From CAVQCA01 sp963710815 (GTDB taxonomy: Bacteria; Pseudomonadota; Gammaproteobacteria; UBA9214), in contig CAVQCA010000135.1 in assembly GCA_963710815.1 (NCBI GenBank), positions 1-64,000 of the forward strand: a DNA stretch of 64,000 nucleotides, read 5' to 3'. The position numbers and the translations under genes are program-made. The notes below the pieces were generated by a model, which saw only the letters and a list, made by a program, of their open reading frames with translations, searched no databases and was not told the origin of the DNA. This document shows positions 1-7,354 of this stretch, in pieces. How positions within the stretch are numbered: the stretch's first letter is position 1; every line of letters starts with the position of its first letter.

Positions 1-16
1 GCTCTGACACCTTTAG
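1..16. repeat. Partial copy of GTGTCAGAGC palindromic repeat
   Basis: The first bases, GCTCTGACACCTTTAGTT, match the right arm of the complete hairpin repeat at 4799-4850 (GCTCTGACACCTTTGGTT) with one mismatch. The other arm would lie outside the window. The stop codon of the neighbouring ABC exporter gene (TTA on the plus strand at 13-15) falls inside the conserved repeat sequence. Confidence 0.55.
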
Positions 17-1797
17 TTGCGGAACTGCAGTGCCGCCAGCCGCGCATAGAGCCCGTCCTCGGCGACCAGTTCGTCATGGTGGCCGCTGGCGACGATGTGG
101 CCGCGGTCCATCACCAGGATCCGGTCCACCTTGCGCACTGTCGCCAGCCGATGCGCGATAACGAGCGTGGTGCGCGCCTGCATCAGCTGTTCCAGTGCAT
201 CCTGGACCAGGCGTTCGCTTTCGGCGTCCAGGGCGCTGGTGGCTTCATCGAGCAGCAGCACGGCCGGGTCGCGCAGAATGGCGCGGGCGATGGCGATGCG
301 CTGGCGTTGTCCGCCGGACAGGCGCACGCCGCGTTCGCCGAGGAAGGTATGGAAACCCTGCGGCAACTGGTCGAGGAACTCCGCCGCATGCGCGGCTTCG
401 GCGGCGCGCCGTACGTCGTCATCGCTGACCCCGGGAAAACCATAGCGGATGTTCTCAAGCGCATCGGCGCCGAAGATGACCGGGTCCTGCGGCACCAGCG
501 CCATGCGCCCGCGCAGCTGTTGCGGATCGGCCTGGCGGATATCGACGCCATCGAAACGAATCATGCCGGCCTGCGGATCGTAGAAGCGCAGCAGCAATTG
601 CAGCACGGTTGACTTGCCGGCGCCTGACGGGCCGACCAGCGCCACGTTCTGGCCGGGCTGCAGCGTCAGTGACAGTTCGCTGAGCGCAGCAGCGTCGGGC
701 CGCGACGGGTAATGGAAGGTGACATCGAGCAGCTGCACCTCGCCACGCGCCGGTTCGGGCAGGGCGACGGGCGCGGCCGGTGCGGTAATGGCGGGCTCGG
801 TGTTGAGCAGTTCCAGCAACCGTTCGGTGGCGCCGGCGGCGCGCAGCAGGTCACCGGCCACCTCGCTCAGTGCGCCTACCGAACCGGCGACCAGCAGGGC
901 ATAAAACACGAAGGCCGAGAGCTGCCCGCCGCTGATGCGCCCGGCCAGTACATCATGGCCACCCACCCACAGCACGATACTGACGGCGACAAAGGTGAAC
1001 AGCATCACCGTGGCGGTGAGCAGCGCGCTGATCCGGGTGCGCCGGATGGCGGCGCCGAAAGCGGCCTCAACCTGTTCGCCGTAACGCTGCCGGTCGATGC
1101 GCTCGTGACAGAACGCCTGAACGGTGCGGATGCCGTACAGCACTTCATCCACGAAGGCGCCGATATCGGCAATCCGGTCCTGGCTGCTGCGCGACAGTCG
1201 GCGCACCCGGTGCCCGAGCAGCCACAGCGGGATCACCGCCACGGGAACGCCGAGCAAGACCAGCAATGCCAGCTTGCCGCTGGTGACGGTCAGCATCACC
1301 AGTCCGCCGCTGATCAGCAGGGCGTTGCGCACCGCGATCGCAAGCGTCGAACCGACCACGACCTGCAGCAGCGAGGTATCCACGGTCAGGCGCGAGATGA
1401 CCTCTCCGGTGCGCGTCACTTCGAAAAACGCCGGCTCCAGTTTGAGCACCCGGGCGAACACCGCCTCGCGGATATCGGCCACCACCCGTTCGCCGATCCA
1501 GGTGACCAGGTAGACGCGGGCCGCCACCGAGGCCGACATCACCGTGACCACGACCAGGAACAGCAGCAGCGCCTGGTTCAGCGCCGCACCCGAGCCGCTG
1601 CTCAGGCCGTGATCGACGACACGCTGCAGGACCACGCCGAAACCGAGCACGGCGCCCGCCGCGATCAGCAACGCGACCACCGCACCCAGCACCGCACTGC
1701 GGTAGGGCCGCAGAAAGGTGAACAGCTGCTTCAGCACGCGCAGATCGCGGCTGGGTGGACGCTGTTCGGCCAGGGTATTTTGCTTGTTTCTTGGCAT
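13..1797 (-). CDS. ABC exporter, fused permease and ATPase (MsbA/BmrA type)
   Basis: This is a 594-residue half-transporter predicted to act as a homodimer in the inner membrane, exporting a lipid or hydrophobic compound with ATP. The N-terminal half has about six membrane segments (from about residue 35 to 320). The C-terminal ATPase has Walker A GPSGAGKST at about 389, signature LSGGQ at about 493, Walker B LLLDEATSALD at about 514 and the H-loop histidine at about 549. The ATG at 1797 was chosen because the frame upstream codes for unconserved sequence. The substrate cannot be read from the sequence: MsbA-like lipid export is possible, but no lpxK neighbour is present. The gene stands alone, and its stop codon lies in a palindromic repeat. 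Confidence 0.9.
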   Translation of the reverse strand: MPRNKQNTLAEQRPPSRDLRVLKQLFTFLRPYRSAVLGAVVALLIAAGAVLGFGVVLQRVVDHGLSSGSGAALNQALLLFLVVVTVMSASVAARVYLVTWIGERVVADIREAVFARVLKLEPAFFEVTRTGEVISRLTVDTSLLQVVVGSTLAIAVRNALLISGGLVMLTVTSGKLALLVLLGVPVAVIPLWLLGHRVRRLSRSSQDRIADIGAFVDEVLYGIRTVQAFCHERIDRQRYGEQVEAAFGAAIRRTRISALLTATVMLFTFVAVSIVLWVGGHDVLAGRISGGQLSAFVFYALLVAGSVGALSEVAGDLLRAAGATERLLELLNTEPAITAPAAPVALPEPARGEVQLLDVTFHYPSRPDAAALSELSLTLQPGQNVALVGPSGAGKSTVLQLLLRFYDPQAGMIRFDGVDIRQADPQQLRGRMALVPQDPVIFGADALENIRYGFPGVSDDDVRRAAEAAHAAEFLDQLPQGFHTFLGERGVRLSGGQRQRIAIARAILRDPAVLLLDEATSALDAESERLVQDALEQLMQARTTLVIAHRLATVRKVDRILVMDRGHIVASGHHDELVAEDGLYARLAALQFRN

Positions 1798-1982
1798 GTC
1801 GCCGGGTTTCAGGTGCGGGCGCGCCGCAGTGCGCGCCGGGTTGAGTATGTGCCGGGTGCCAGCGTATACCGGTGGGGTCGGCGCGGACAGGGTTGAGCGG
1901 ATATTATATTGAAAAAAATCAGGGCCAAAGCCACGGGTTCCCCGTAAAATCCCCGTCACACCGGGATTTCGAGTCACCGCAG

Positions 1983-2120
1983 CATGCCAGCGAGTGCCAT
2001 CTGGACAGTGCGGTGCCCGGGTATGTGGATTACGGCATCTACCACGGCGCCACCCTCAAGGTGGATATCGAGCAGGGCCGCTTTGTGGTTTTCTATCTGT
2101 ACGTCGAGATGCCGGAATAA
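1983..2120 (+). other. Possible gene fragment without a start
   Basis: The frame ending at 2120 reads like globular protein (SAVPGYVDYGIYHG, then KVDIEQGRFVVFYLYVEMPE) but has no convincing start codon or ribosome-binding site. It sits between the ABC exporter promoter region and a MITE-like repeat, and could be the 3' remnant of a decayed gene. No family is recognised and chance is a real alternative. The rest of 1798-2156 holds nothing else that can be named. Confidence 0.2.
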
Positions 2121-2156
2121 AGGGTAAATGGGGAAGTACCATTCGGTACCGCCGCG

Positions 2157-2308
2157 AATGGCACTTAACTTAAGGGATATCGTCGATGCAAACCCACGAT
2201 TGGCCACGGAAGCACACGGAAAAACAATCATTATTAGTATTATTGCGTGTTTCTTCCGTGTGCTTCCGTGGCTATTTATAGGGGTTAGGTCTTAAGCTAA
2301 GTGGCATT
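2157..2308. repeat. MITE-like inverted-repeat element, copy A
   Basis: The ends AATGGCACTTAACTTAAG (2157-2174) and CTTAAGCTAAGTGGCATT (2291-2308) are inverted repeats matching 16 of 18. Inside is a perfect 19-bp inverted repeat with arms at 2203-2221 and 2254-2272 (GCCACGGAAGCACACGGAA) and a 32-nt loop. Imperfect 15-bp direct repeats (ATTCGGTACCGCCGC at 2141 and ATTCGGTACTGCCGC at 2306) bracket the element. A related element lies at 60815-60974. It has no coding capacity, so it would be a non-autonomous mobile or structural repeat. It sits directly upstream of the APC permease gene and may carry or disrupt that promoter. Confidence 0.75.
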
Positions 2309-2346
2309 CGGTACTGCCGCCTTTAATCCACTACATGGGTTGCATA

Positions 2347-3642
2347 ATGAGTCGGACTGAACCACAAAAAATCGGCTACCGCGAGGCGACGGCCATCGGC
2401 ATCGGCGGCATGGTCGGCGGCGGTATTTTCGCCGTGCTGGGGCTGTCTGTGGACCTGGCGCACGGCGGTGCGCCCCTCGCCTTCCTGGTCGCGGGCATCG
2501 TCGCGCTGGTGACCGCCTATTCGTATGTACGCCTCTCGGTCTCGTTTCCAGGCCAGGGCGGCAGTGTGGCGTACCTGGACCGGGCATTCGGCCCCGGCCT
2601 GCTGACGGGCAGTGCGAACATTCTGCTGTGGATCAGCTACATGGTCATGCTGTCGCTGTATGCCTATGCCTTCGGGAGCTACGGCGCCTCCCTGTTTCCC
2701 CCGCAATGGCACGGTTTCGCGAAGCATGCCCTGATCAGCGCCAGCGTAATCGGCATCACGGGTCTGAACCTTTTCAGCGCCCGACTGATTGGTGCGGCGG
2801 AAGACTGGGTGGTGGCTATCAAGCTGCTGATCCTGGCGCTGTTCATCGTTGCGGGTATGACGGGCGTGGAAGGAGCCCGGCTGGCGGTGTCGGCATGGTC
2901 GCCACCGCTGCAGCTGGTGGCGGGCGGCATGATCATCTTTCTGGCCTATGAGGGCTTCGAGCTGATTGCCAATACGGCCGGGGACGTGCGCAATCCCGCC
3001 GTGACCCTGCCACGCGCCTTCTACTCGGCGGTGGGTTTCGTGATCGTGCTCTACGTGCTGGTGGCCATCGTGACGGTCGGCACGCTGCCCGTGGACCGGA
3101 TCGTCGCGGCCAGGGATTATGCGCTGGCGGAGGCCGCCACGCCCTTCCTCGGCCAGGCCGGCTTCACCCTGATTGTCATCGCCGCCATGCTGTCGACGTC
3201 CTCTGCGATCAATGCCACGCTCTACGGTGCGGCACGGCTGAGCTATATCATCGCGAAGGACGGTGAACTGCCCGCCGAGCTGGAACACAAGCTCTGGAAC
3301 AAGCCCGTTGAAGGGCTGTTGATCACCTCCGCTGTCACGCTGCTGATCGCCAACCTGGTGGATCTTTCCAGTCTGTCGACCATGGGCAGCGCCGGCTTTC
3401 TGCTGATTTTCGCGGCCGTCAACGGCGCCAACGTGAAACTGGCGGGCGAGACGCAAAGCCGGCGCTGGGTTTCGCTGATCGGGGTTGCGCTTTGCATTGC
3501 CGCATTGGCCACACTGCTGTGGCAGACGGCGCTCACGGCGCCCGGTCGGATCTGGATTCTGGTGGCGATGATCACGGTGGCCTTTGCAACCGAGTTCACC
3601 TTCCGGCTGGCGACCGGGCGGACATTGAAGGTGTTCAAGTAA
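2347..3642 (+). CDS. APC-family amino acid permease
   Basis: This 431-residue polytopic membrane protein has about twelve hydrophobic segments. Its N-terminus contains the APC-superfamily signature GYREATAIGIGGMVGGGIF, which in characterised relatives lines the substrate site of Na+- or H+-coupled amino acid transporters. Substrate and coupling ion are not predictable from the sequence. An in-frame ATG exists at 2335, but 2347 (MSRTEPQKIG) gives the usual short N-terminus; neither has a clear ribosome-binding site. The gene is monocistronic and lies just downstream of MITE-like copy A, which may supply its promoter. Confidence 0.88.
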   Translation: MSRTEPQKIGYREATAIGIGGMVGGGIFAVLGLSVDLAHGGAPLAFLVAGIVALVTAYSYVRLSVSFPGQGGSVAYLDRAFGPGLLTGSANILLWISYMVMLSLYAYAFGSYGASLFPPQWHGFAKHALISASVIGITGLNLFSARLIGAAEDWVVAIKLLILALFIVAGMTGVEGARLAVSAWSPPLQLVAGGMIIFLAYEGFELIANTAGDVRNPAVTLPRAFYSAVGFVIVLYVLVAIVTVGTLPVDRIVAARDYALAEAATPFLGQAGFTLIVIAAMLSTSSAINATLYGAARLSYIIAKDGELPAELEHKLWNKPVEGLLITSAVTLLIANLVDLSSLSTMGSAGFLLIFAAVNGANVKLAGETQSRRWVSLIGVALCIAALATLLWQTALTAPGRIWILVAMITVAFATEFTFRLATGRTLKVFK

Positions 3643-3651
3643 CGGGATCAA

Positions 3652-3713
3652 GGGGACATTAATACCCCGGATCGATGCAGGCGCGGGTTGATGCCAATAA
3701 GCAGAATGTCCCC
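3652..3713. repeat. GGGGACATT palindromic repeat
   Basis: A perfect 9-bp inverted repeat (GGGGACATT at 3652-3660, AATGTCCCC at 3705-3713) encloses 44 nt between two convergent genes. Inverted GGGGACATT sequences are common intergenic repeats of the REP type in proteobacteria. Its position is compatible with a transcriptional or mRNA-stabilising role for both genes. Confidence 0.6.
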
Positions 3714-3723
3714 ATTTCTTCGC

Positions 3724-4206
3724 TTATGACTGCAGCAGCAAATCCTCTTCAATCCGGTGCCAGACACTGGCGGCATTGATCAGCGAGCTGGCGGTGAGTG
3801 CCGGCACGCCGTAGACCTCGGTGCTGACGCCATAGTCTGTGTTGAGTTTTTCCAGCAACAGGTCGAAATCCCCGTCGCCGGAGAGCAGGACGACGCTATC
3901 AACCGTTCTTGCAATCTCCAGGGCATCGATGGTGATGCCAACGTCCCAGTCACCCTTGGCGGAACCGTCGCTGCGCTGGATCCAGGGCTTGAGTTTTACC
4001 GTGAAGCCGATGCGCCTGAGGGCATTCTGGAACTGGAGCTGCTTCTCGTCGCCGCGATCGATGGCATAGGCGGTCGCGGAAACGATGTCTCCTTCGGCGC
4101 TTATCCGTTGCCACAGCGTGCGGTAGTCGAACTGGCGGCCATAGGCCTGGCGGGTGGTGTAGTAGATGTTCTGGACATCGGCAAGAAGGGCGATTCGTTT
4201 CGACAT
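3724..4206 (-). CDS. NYN-domain protein (LabA/DUF88 family)
   Basis: This 160-residue protein has the NYN (PIN-like) nuclease fold signature: ADVQNIYY at the N-terminus, DWDVGITIDAL in the middle and LLSGDGDF near residue 110. These supply the conserved aspartates expected to bind Mg2+ in RNA-processing members of the family. Length and motif order match stand-alone LabA/DUF88 proteins. The biological role is unknown. The gene is isolated and convergent with the permease gene; palindromic repeats flank it on both sides. Confidence 0.88.
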   Translation of the reverse strand: MSKRIALLADVQNIYYTTRQAYGRQFDYRTLWQRISAEGDIVSATAYAIDRGDEKQLQFQNALRRIGFTVKLKPWIQRSDGSAKGDWDVGITIDALEIARTVDSVVLLSGDGDFDLLLEKLNTDYGVSTEVYGVPALTASSLINAASVWHRIEEDLLLQS

Positions 4207-4247
4207 GCGGCAAAGATAGCATGTCCCGGCGAGCGCACGTCGTGAAA

Positions 4248-4322
4248 AGGGGTGCAGTACCCTTTTTCATGTACATGGCGCGATAATCTGACTCGTCAGT
4301 ATCAAAAAGGGTACTGACCCCT
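4248..4322. repeat. AGGGGTCAGTACCC palindromic repeat
   Basis: The arms AGGGGTGCAGTACCCTTTTT (4248-4267) and AAAAAGGGTACTGACCCCT (4304-4322) are inverted repeats differing by a single inserted base. The motif resembles repeats associated with REP-type (RAYT) transposases in many gammaproteobacteria. No transposase is present nearby. It lies upstream of the NYN gene on one side and the DUF4870-like gene on the other. Confidence 0.7.
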
Positions 4323-4380
4323 GTTCTTCGAAACACCGGTACACTAGCCCGGCCTGTCCCGGCAGCCATGGAGAAGCCCC

Positions 4381-4785
4381 GTGTCACCCGCCGAAGATAC
4401 GAACAGCGAAGAACCCCGGCGCTCGGCCCTGGTGGCGGCGCATATCGTCTATGGCCTGCATTCGATTGCCATCGTGCTCGGTATTACCGGGTCCGCAACC
4501 GTGATCGGCGGCTTCGTCGGGAGTGTGCCATCAATCATCGCCGTCCTTATCAACTACCTGAAACGCGGTGGTGCGCGCGGCAGCTGGGCGGCCTCGCACT
4601 ATCGCTGGCAAATCCGCACGTTCTGGTTTGCCCTGCTGTGGCTGCTCATCGCCGTGCTGCTGGTCGTGTCCGTGGTCGGCTCCCCGTTCGGACTGGGCCT
4701 GCTGATCGTCCTGACCCTCTGGCTGATCTACCGTATTGCCCGCGGCTGGATGCGGCTGGTCGACAAGCGGCCGATGTACGTTTGA
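4381..4785 (+). CDS. Small membrane protein, DUF4870-like
   Basis: This 134-residue protein has about three hydrophobic helices (about residues 18-45, 75-98 and 102-125). A conserved central block, INYLKRGGARGSWAASHYRW followed by QIRTFW, and the ending IARGWMRLVDKRPMYV match a widespread proteobacterial family related to DUF4870/Tic20-like proteins of unknown function. The start is GTG; no ATG in this frame fits. It appears monocistronic, with a perfect hairpin repeat 14 bases after the stop. Confidence 0.8.
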   Translation: MSPAEDTNSEEPRRSALVAAHIVYGLHSIAIVLGITGSATVIGGFVGSVPSIIAVLINYLKRGGARGSWAASHYRWQIRTFWFALLWLLIAVLLVVSVVGSPFGLGLLIVLTLWLIYRIARGWMRLVDKRPMYV

Positions 4786-4798
4786 AACCCTGCAAAAT

Positions 4799-4850
4799 GG
4801 TGTCAGAGCACATTTGGCTCTAATATAGGTAGAAAATGTGCTCTGACACC
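4799..4850. repeat. Perfect hairpin repeat GGTGTCAGAGCACATTT
   Basis: Two 17-bp arms, GGTGTCAGAGCACATTT (4799-4815) and AAATGTGCTCTGACACC (4834-4850), are perfect inverted repeats with an 18-nt loop. Part of the same repeat is visible at the first bases of the window, so this is a dispersed family and not just a local terminator. No T-tract follows. Confidence 0.8.
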
Positions 4851-5031
4851 TTTGGTTCCGAGGCATTGCTGAACCGCGTCTGAAAAACCGGGATGTCCGT
4901 CGTTTCCTTCGCGGTGCTGAAAAGCCGACTAGAATTTGTTCATGCCGTCGGCTGGCTGCGACTTCTGCTCCCGGCTTCATTGCGTGGATCAGTTGACGTT
5001 CCTTTACACCCATTCTGCCAGGAGAAACCAG

Positions 5032-5490
5032 ATGACCGAATCATTCGATAAAAGCGCCGTGGTGGCGCATCTCAACAGGATTCTCGAGCTGGAACTCGCC
5101 GGTGTGGTGCGTTATACGCACTACGCCCTGATGGTCTACGGTTACAACCGGATCCCGATCGTTTCCTGGATGCATGAACAGGCGGATGAATCGCTGGGCC
5201 ATGCCCGGGAGGCCGGGGAGATGGTCACCCTGCTGGGCGAGCATCCGTCATTGTCCCTGGGCCCGCTGCTTGAGACCCACAAGCACGATATCGGGGACAT
5301 CCTGCGTGAATCCCTGGAACACGAGCGTACGGCGCTGGCGGTCTACAAGCAGCTGCTGGCGGAGGTGGAAGGGAAATCGGTGTTGCTGGAGGAGTACGCG
5401 CGCCGCCTGATTGCCACGGAAGAGGTGCACCAGGGCGAGGTGGACAAGATGCTGCGCCGCCCCGGCGATGTCGGCACCTACTCCGGTTGA
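5032..5490 (+). CDS. Bacterioferritin-like protein
   Basis: This 152-residue four-helix ferritin-like protein is likely to store or detoxify iron in the cytoplasm. Candidate diiron ligands lie in LELELAGVVRYTHY, EQADESLGHAREAGE, LEHERTALAVYKQL and ATEEVHQGEVDKML, one cluster per helix as in bacterioferritins. In the second helix the acidic residue is four positions before the histidine, where classical Bfr has three, so the site may differ from Escherichia coli Bfr. The ATG at 5032 is preceded by AGGAG at the right distance. The gene is monocistronic. Confidence 0.82.
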   Translation: MTESFDKSAVVAHLNRILELELAGVVRYTHYALMVYGYNRIPIVSWMHEQADESLGHAREAGEMVTLLGEHPSLSLGPLLETHKHDIGDILRESLEHERTALAVYKQLLAEVEGKSVLLEEYARRLIATEEVHQGEVDKMLRRPGDVGTYSG

Positions 5491-5806
5491 GGGATCGTCA
5501 TCGGGCTCCCTTCCCCCGGCGCGTGCGCGGGATACCGCCCGGTACCCGTTCATCGGCGCAACCGACGGTGTCAGCCGGATTCACCGGCTGGCCCGTTGCC
5601 GCCAATCTCAACTTCCCTGATTCTGAAATGAAAAAGAATAAATAGTGAAGCCTCAAAAAATGAGGCGCGATGTAAATGATTTCCTGGCATTTTTTTTCAG
5701 GGGAAAATGCAAAATTGGCTTGATGGACATAAGACACCCGGGAGTCTGTCGACTTACGCGTGCAGGTATAAGGGTTAACCAGGGTCTTGCAGAGGCACGA
5801 TTTCGA
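5491..5806. other. Intergenic region with one small hairpin
   Basis: This gap between the bacterioferritin-like and TetR genes has no convincing gene. A perfect 6-bp stem (GCCTCA at 5650-5655, TGAGGC at 5661-5666) with an A5 loop is the only clear structure; a T8 tract lies 24 bases further on, too far for a classical terminator. The sequence becomes A+T-rich from about 5620, typical of promoter DNA. Confidence 0.4.
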
Positions 5807-5857
5807 TAGACTAACTGTCTAAATTACAATTAGAATACGTCATATTATTTATATGAC
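5807..5857. promoter_or_regulatory. Two palindromes upstream of the TetR gene, candidate operators
   Basis: Two short palindromes lie in A+T-rich DNA just before the TetR start at 5883: TAGAC-TAACT-GTCTA (5807-5821) and GTCATAT-TATTT-ATATGAC (5839-5857). TetR proteins usually bind 15-20-bp palindromes in their own promoters, so the second is a plausible autoregulatory operator. Binding is inferred from position and symmetry only. Confidence 0.5.
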
Positions 5858-5882
5858 TATATAATTAAGGCAGAACTTAACT

Positions 5883-6581
5883 ATGGCGACTGCACCACGA
5901 TTTTCCTTGCGCGAGCGGAAATTCGCACGCACCCGGTTGGCCTTGGCCGAGGTGGTCACCAATCACCTCGAAAATGCCCCGCTGGAAGCGCTCTCGGTCA
6001 GGGCCTTGTGTGAACGGGCCCAGATCTCCGAGGCGACCTTCTTCAATTACTTCCCGAAGAAGGAGGCGATCGTGGTGTACCTGGACAAACTCTGGTCGCT
6101 GGAGCTGCACTGGTATGGCCGGCAGGCGGCAAGCCAGCAGAAGGGCCTGCAGGTCATCGAAGCCCTGTTTCGCTACACCGCGATCCAGATCCAGAAAAAG
6201 CCGGGACTGATGGGCGAGATCATCGCGTATGAAGCCAGAGAACGTGAGCGCACCCCGCGGCCCGACATTACGCCGGCGGAACGGGCGATGGCCTTCCGCG
6301 ACCTGGCCGGCATCGAGGAGTTGGAAGATAACGGCATTGAAATGCTCCTCAGGAAATCGCTGCAGCAGGCGGTGGATCAGGACGAATTACCGCCCAATAC
6401 CCTGATACCGGCGGCCATGATCGGTCTCGTGTCGATATTCTACGGCGTGCCGCTGGCGATTCAGCATACTCAACCGGCGAATATCGGCTCGATGTACCGT
6501 CAGCAGTTGTCCTTGCTGTGGGCCGGCCTGCGAGCGGTCGCCGTGGGCGCGGGGCGCCAGCCGGTGCTGGCGGAGACTTGA
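5883..6581 (+). CDS. TetR/AcrR-family transcriptional regulator
   Basis: This 232-residue protein has a typical TetR N-terminal helix-turn-helix (residues about 37-60: LSVRALCERAQISEATFFNY) followed by KKEAI, and a divergent ligand-binding C-terminal domain. It would repress target genes until a small ligand binds. Two palindromes sit in its promoter, suggesting autoregulation. No obvious target operon is adjacent; the downstream gene is convergent, with the stops 3 bases apart. The ligand is unknown. Confidence 0.88.
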   Translation: MATAPRFSLRERKFARTRLALAEVVTNHLENAPLEALSVRALCERAQISEATFFNYFPKKEAIVVYLDKLWSLELHWYGRQAASQQKGLQVIEALFRYTAIQIQKKPGLMGEIIAYEARERERTPRPDITPAERAMAFRDLAGIEELEDNGIEMLLRKSLQQAVDQDELPPNTLIPAAMIGLVSIFYGVPLAIQHTQPANIGSMYRQQLSLLWAGLRAVAVGAGRQPVLAET

Positions 6582-6584
6582 GAC

Positions 6585-7181
6585 TCAGCGACGGGCCTTG
6601 TCGAGCGATTCCTTCCAGGCCTTGGCGAATTGCTGCCACCACTCGGGCTGGTTTTCACCCCACCAATTGTGACCGGCCCGAAGCAGCCAGTTGCCGAGGC
6701 GGGGCAGATCCCGATACCAGAGCTGGAGGGCGCGTTCCCTGACCAGGGTTTTGAGGGGAGGCCGGTCAAGCACCTCCAGCATGCGTTCTTCACGCGCGCG
6801 GGCGGCTTGCAGTTCCTGATCCAGGCTGGATTCCAGCCGGTTCAGGCGTTGCCGCATCTTGTCGAGTTCCTTGACGGTCGCAGGTGTCGCTGACTCGCTT
6901 GACTGATCCTGCAGGCGTTTTTCCAGGAACCCGATGCGTTGCTGCAGCTGTTCGAGGTCGATCGGGGGGCGACGCACCAGTTTGCGAAGCGTGGTACCTC
7001 GAACCGGATAGGCTTCGCTGCGGAGTTTCGGGGTCGGGGAAGGTGGAATTGCCGTCGCCGGTGGCGGTTTGGAGGAAGTTGGTTTTGTGACGGCCGTGGG
7101 GCGGGCGCGTTTCCGCGCATGCGGATTCGAACGCTGTGGATTCGCCCCGCCCTCGTCCCTGTTGAATTCCAGCAGTCTCAT
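6585..7181 (-). CDS. Hypothetical coiled-coil, Trp-rich protein
   Basis: This 198-residue protein is not recognised. Residues 1-70 are basic and Pro/Ser/Thr-rich and probably disordered. Heptad-like segments at about 74-92 and 102-137 suggest a coiled coil. The C-terminus is unusually aromatic, with seven Trp between residues 155 and 189, including two WW pairs. No signal peptide or membrane segment is seen. It is transcribed divergently from mnmG, and only 173 bp separate them. Confidence 0.65.
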   Translation of the reverse strand: MRLLEFNRDEGGANPQRSNPHARKRARPTAVTKPTSSKPPPATAIPPSPTPKLRSEAYPVRGTTLRKLVRRPPIDLEQLQQRIGFLEKRLQDQSSESATPATVKELDKMRQRLNRLESSLDQELQAARAREERMLEVLDRPPLKTLVRERALQLWYRDLPRLGNWLLRAGHNWWGENQPEWWQQFAKAWKESLDKARR

Positions 7182-7354
7182 GCAATCCCCTTCATGTTGT
7201 ACCAGCGCGCATAGTCTACCACAATATATTCGAATTTATTCATTTAGCCTGTGGACAATGGCTTTGTCGCGACGCTGCTGGCCAGCCGCTGTACATTGCC
7301 CGGATTTTCACTCGCGGCGTAGAATTCCCGGGCAGTTTTACCGGTGGCGAAAAA

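Noticed and set aside
712..1896. Long plus-strand frame opposite the ABC exporter
   Set aside because: The exporter motifs on the minus strand are complete; the plus-strand product is His/Gln/Arg-rich with no recognisable feature.
2323..3651. Long open frame antisense to the APC permease gene
   Set aside because: It mirrors the codon pattern of the permease gene in G+C-rich DNA and encodes low-complexity Arg/Gln/His-rich sequence.
5650..5700. Possible terminator after the bacterioferritin-like gene
   Set aside because: The 6-bp stem is 24 bases from the T-tract and 160 bases after the stop, so it does not fit an intrinsic terminator.
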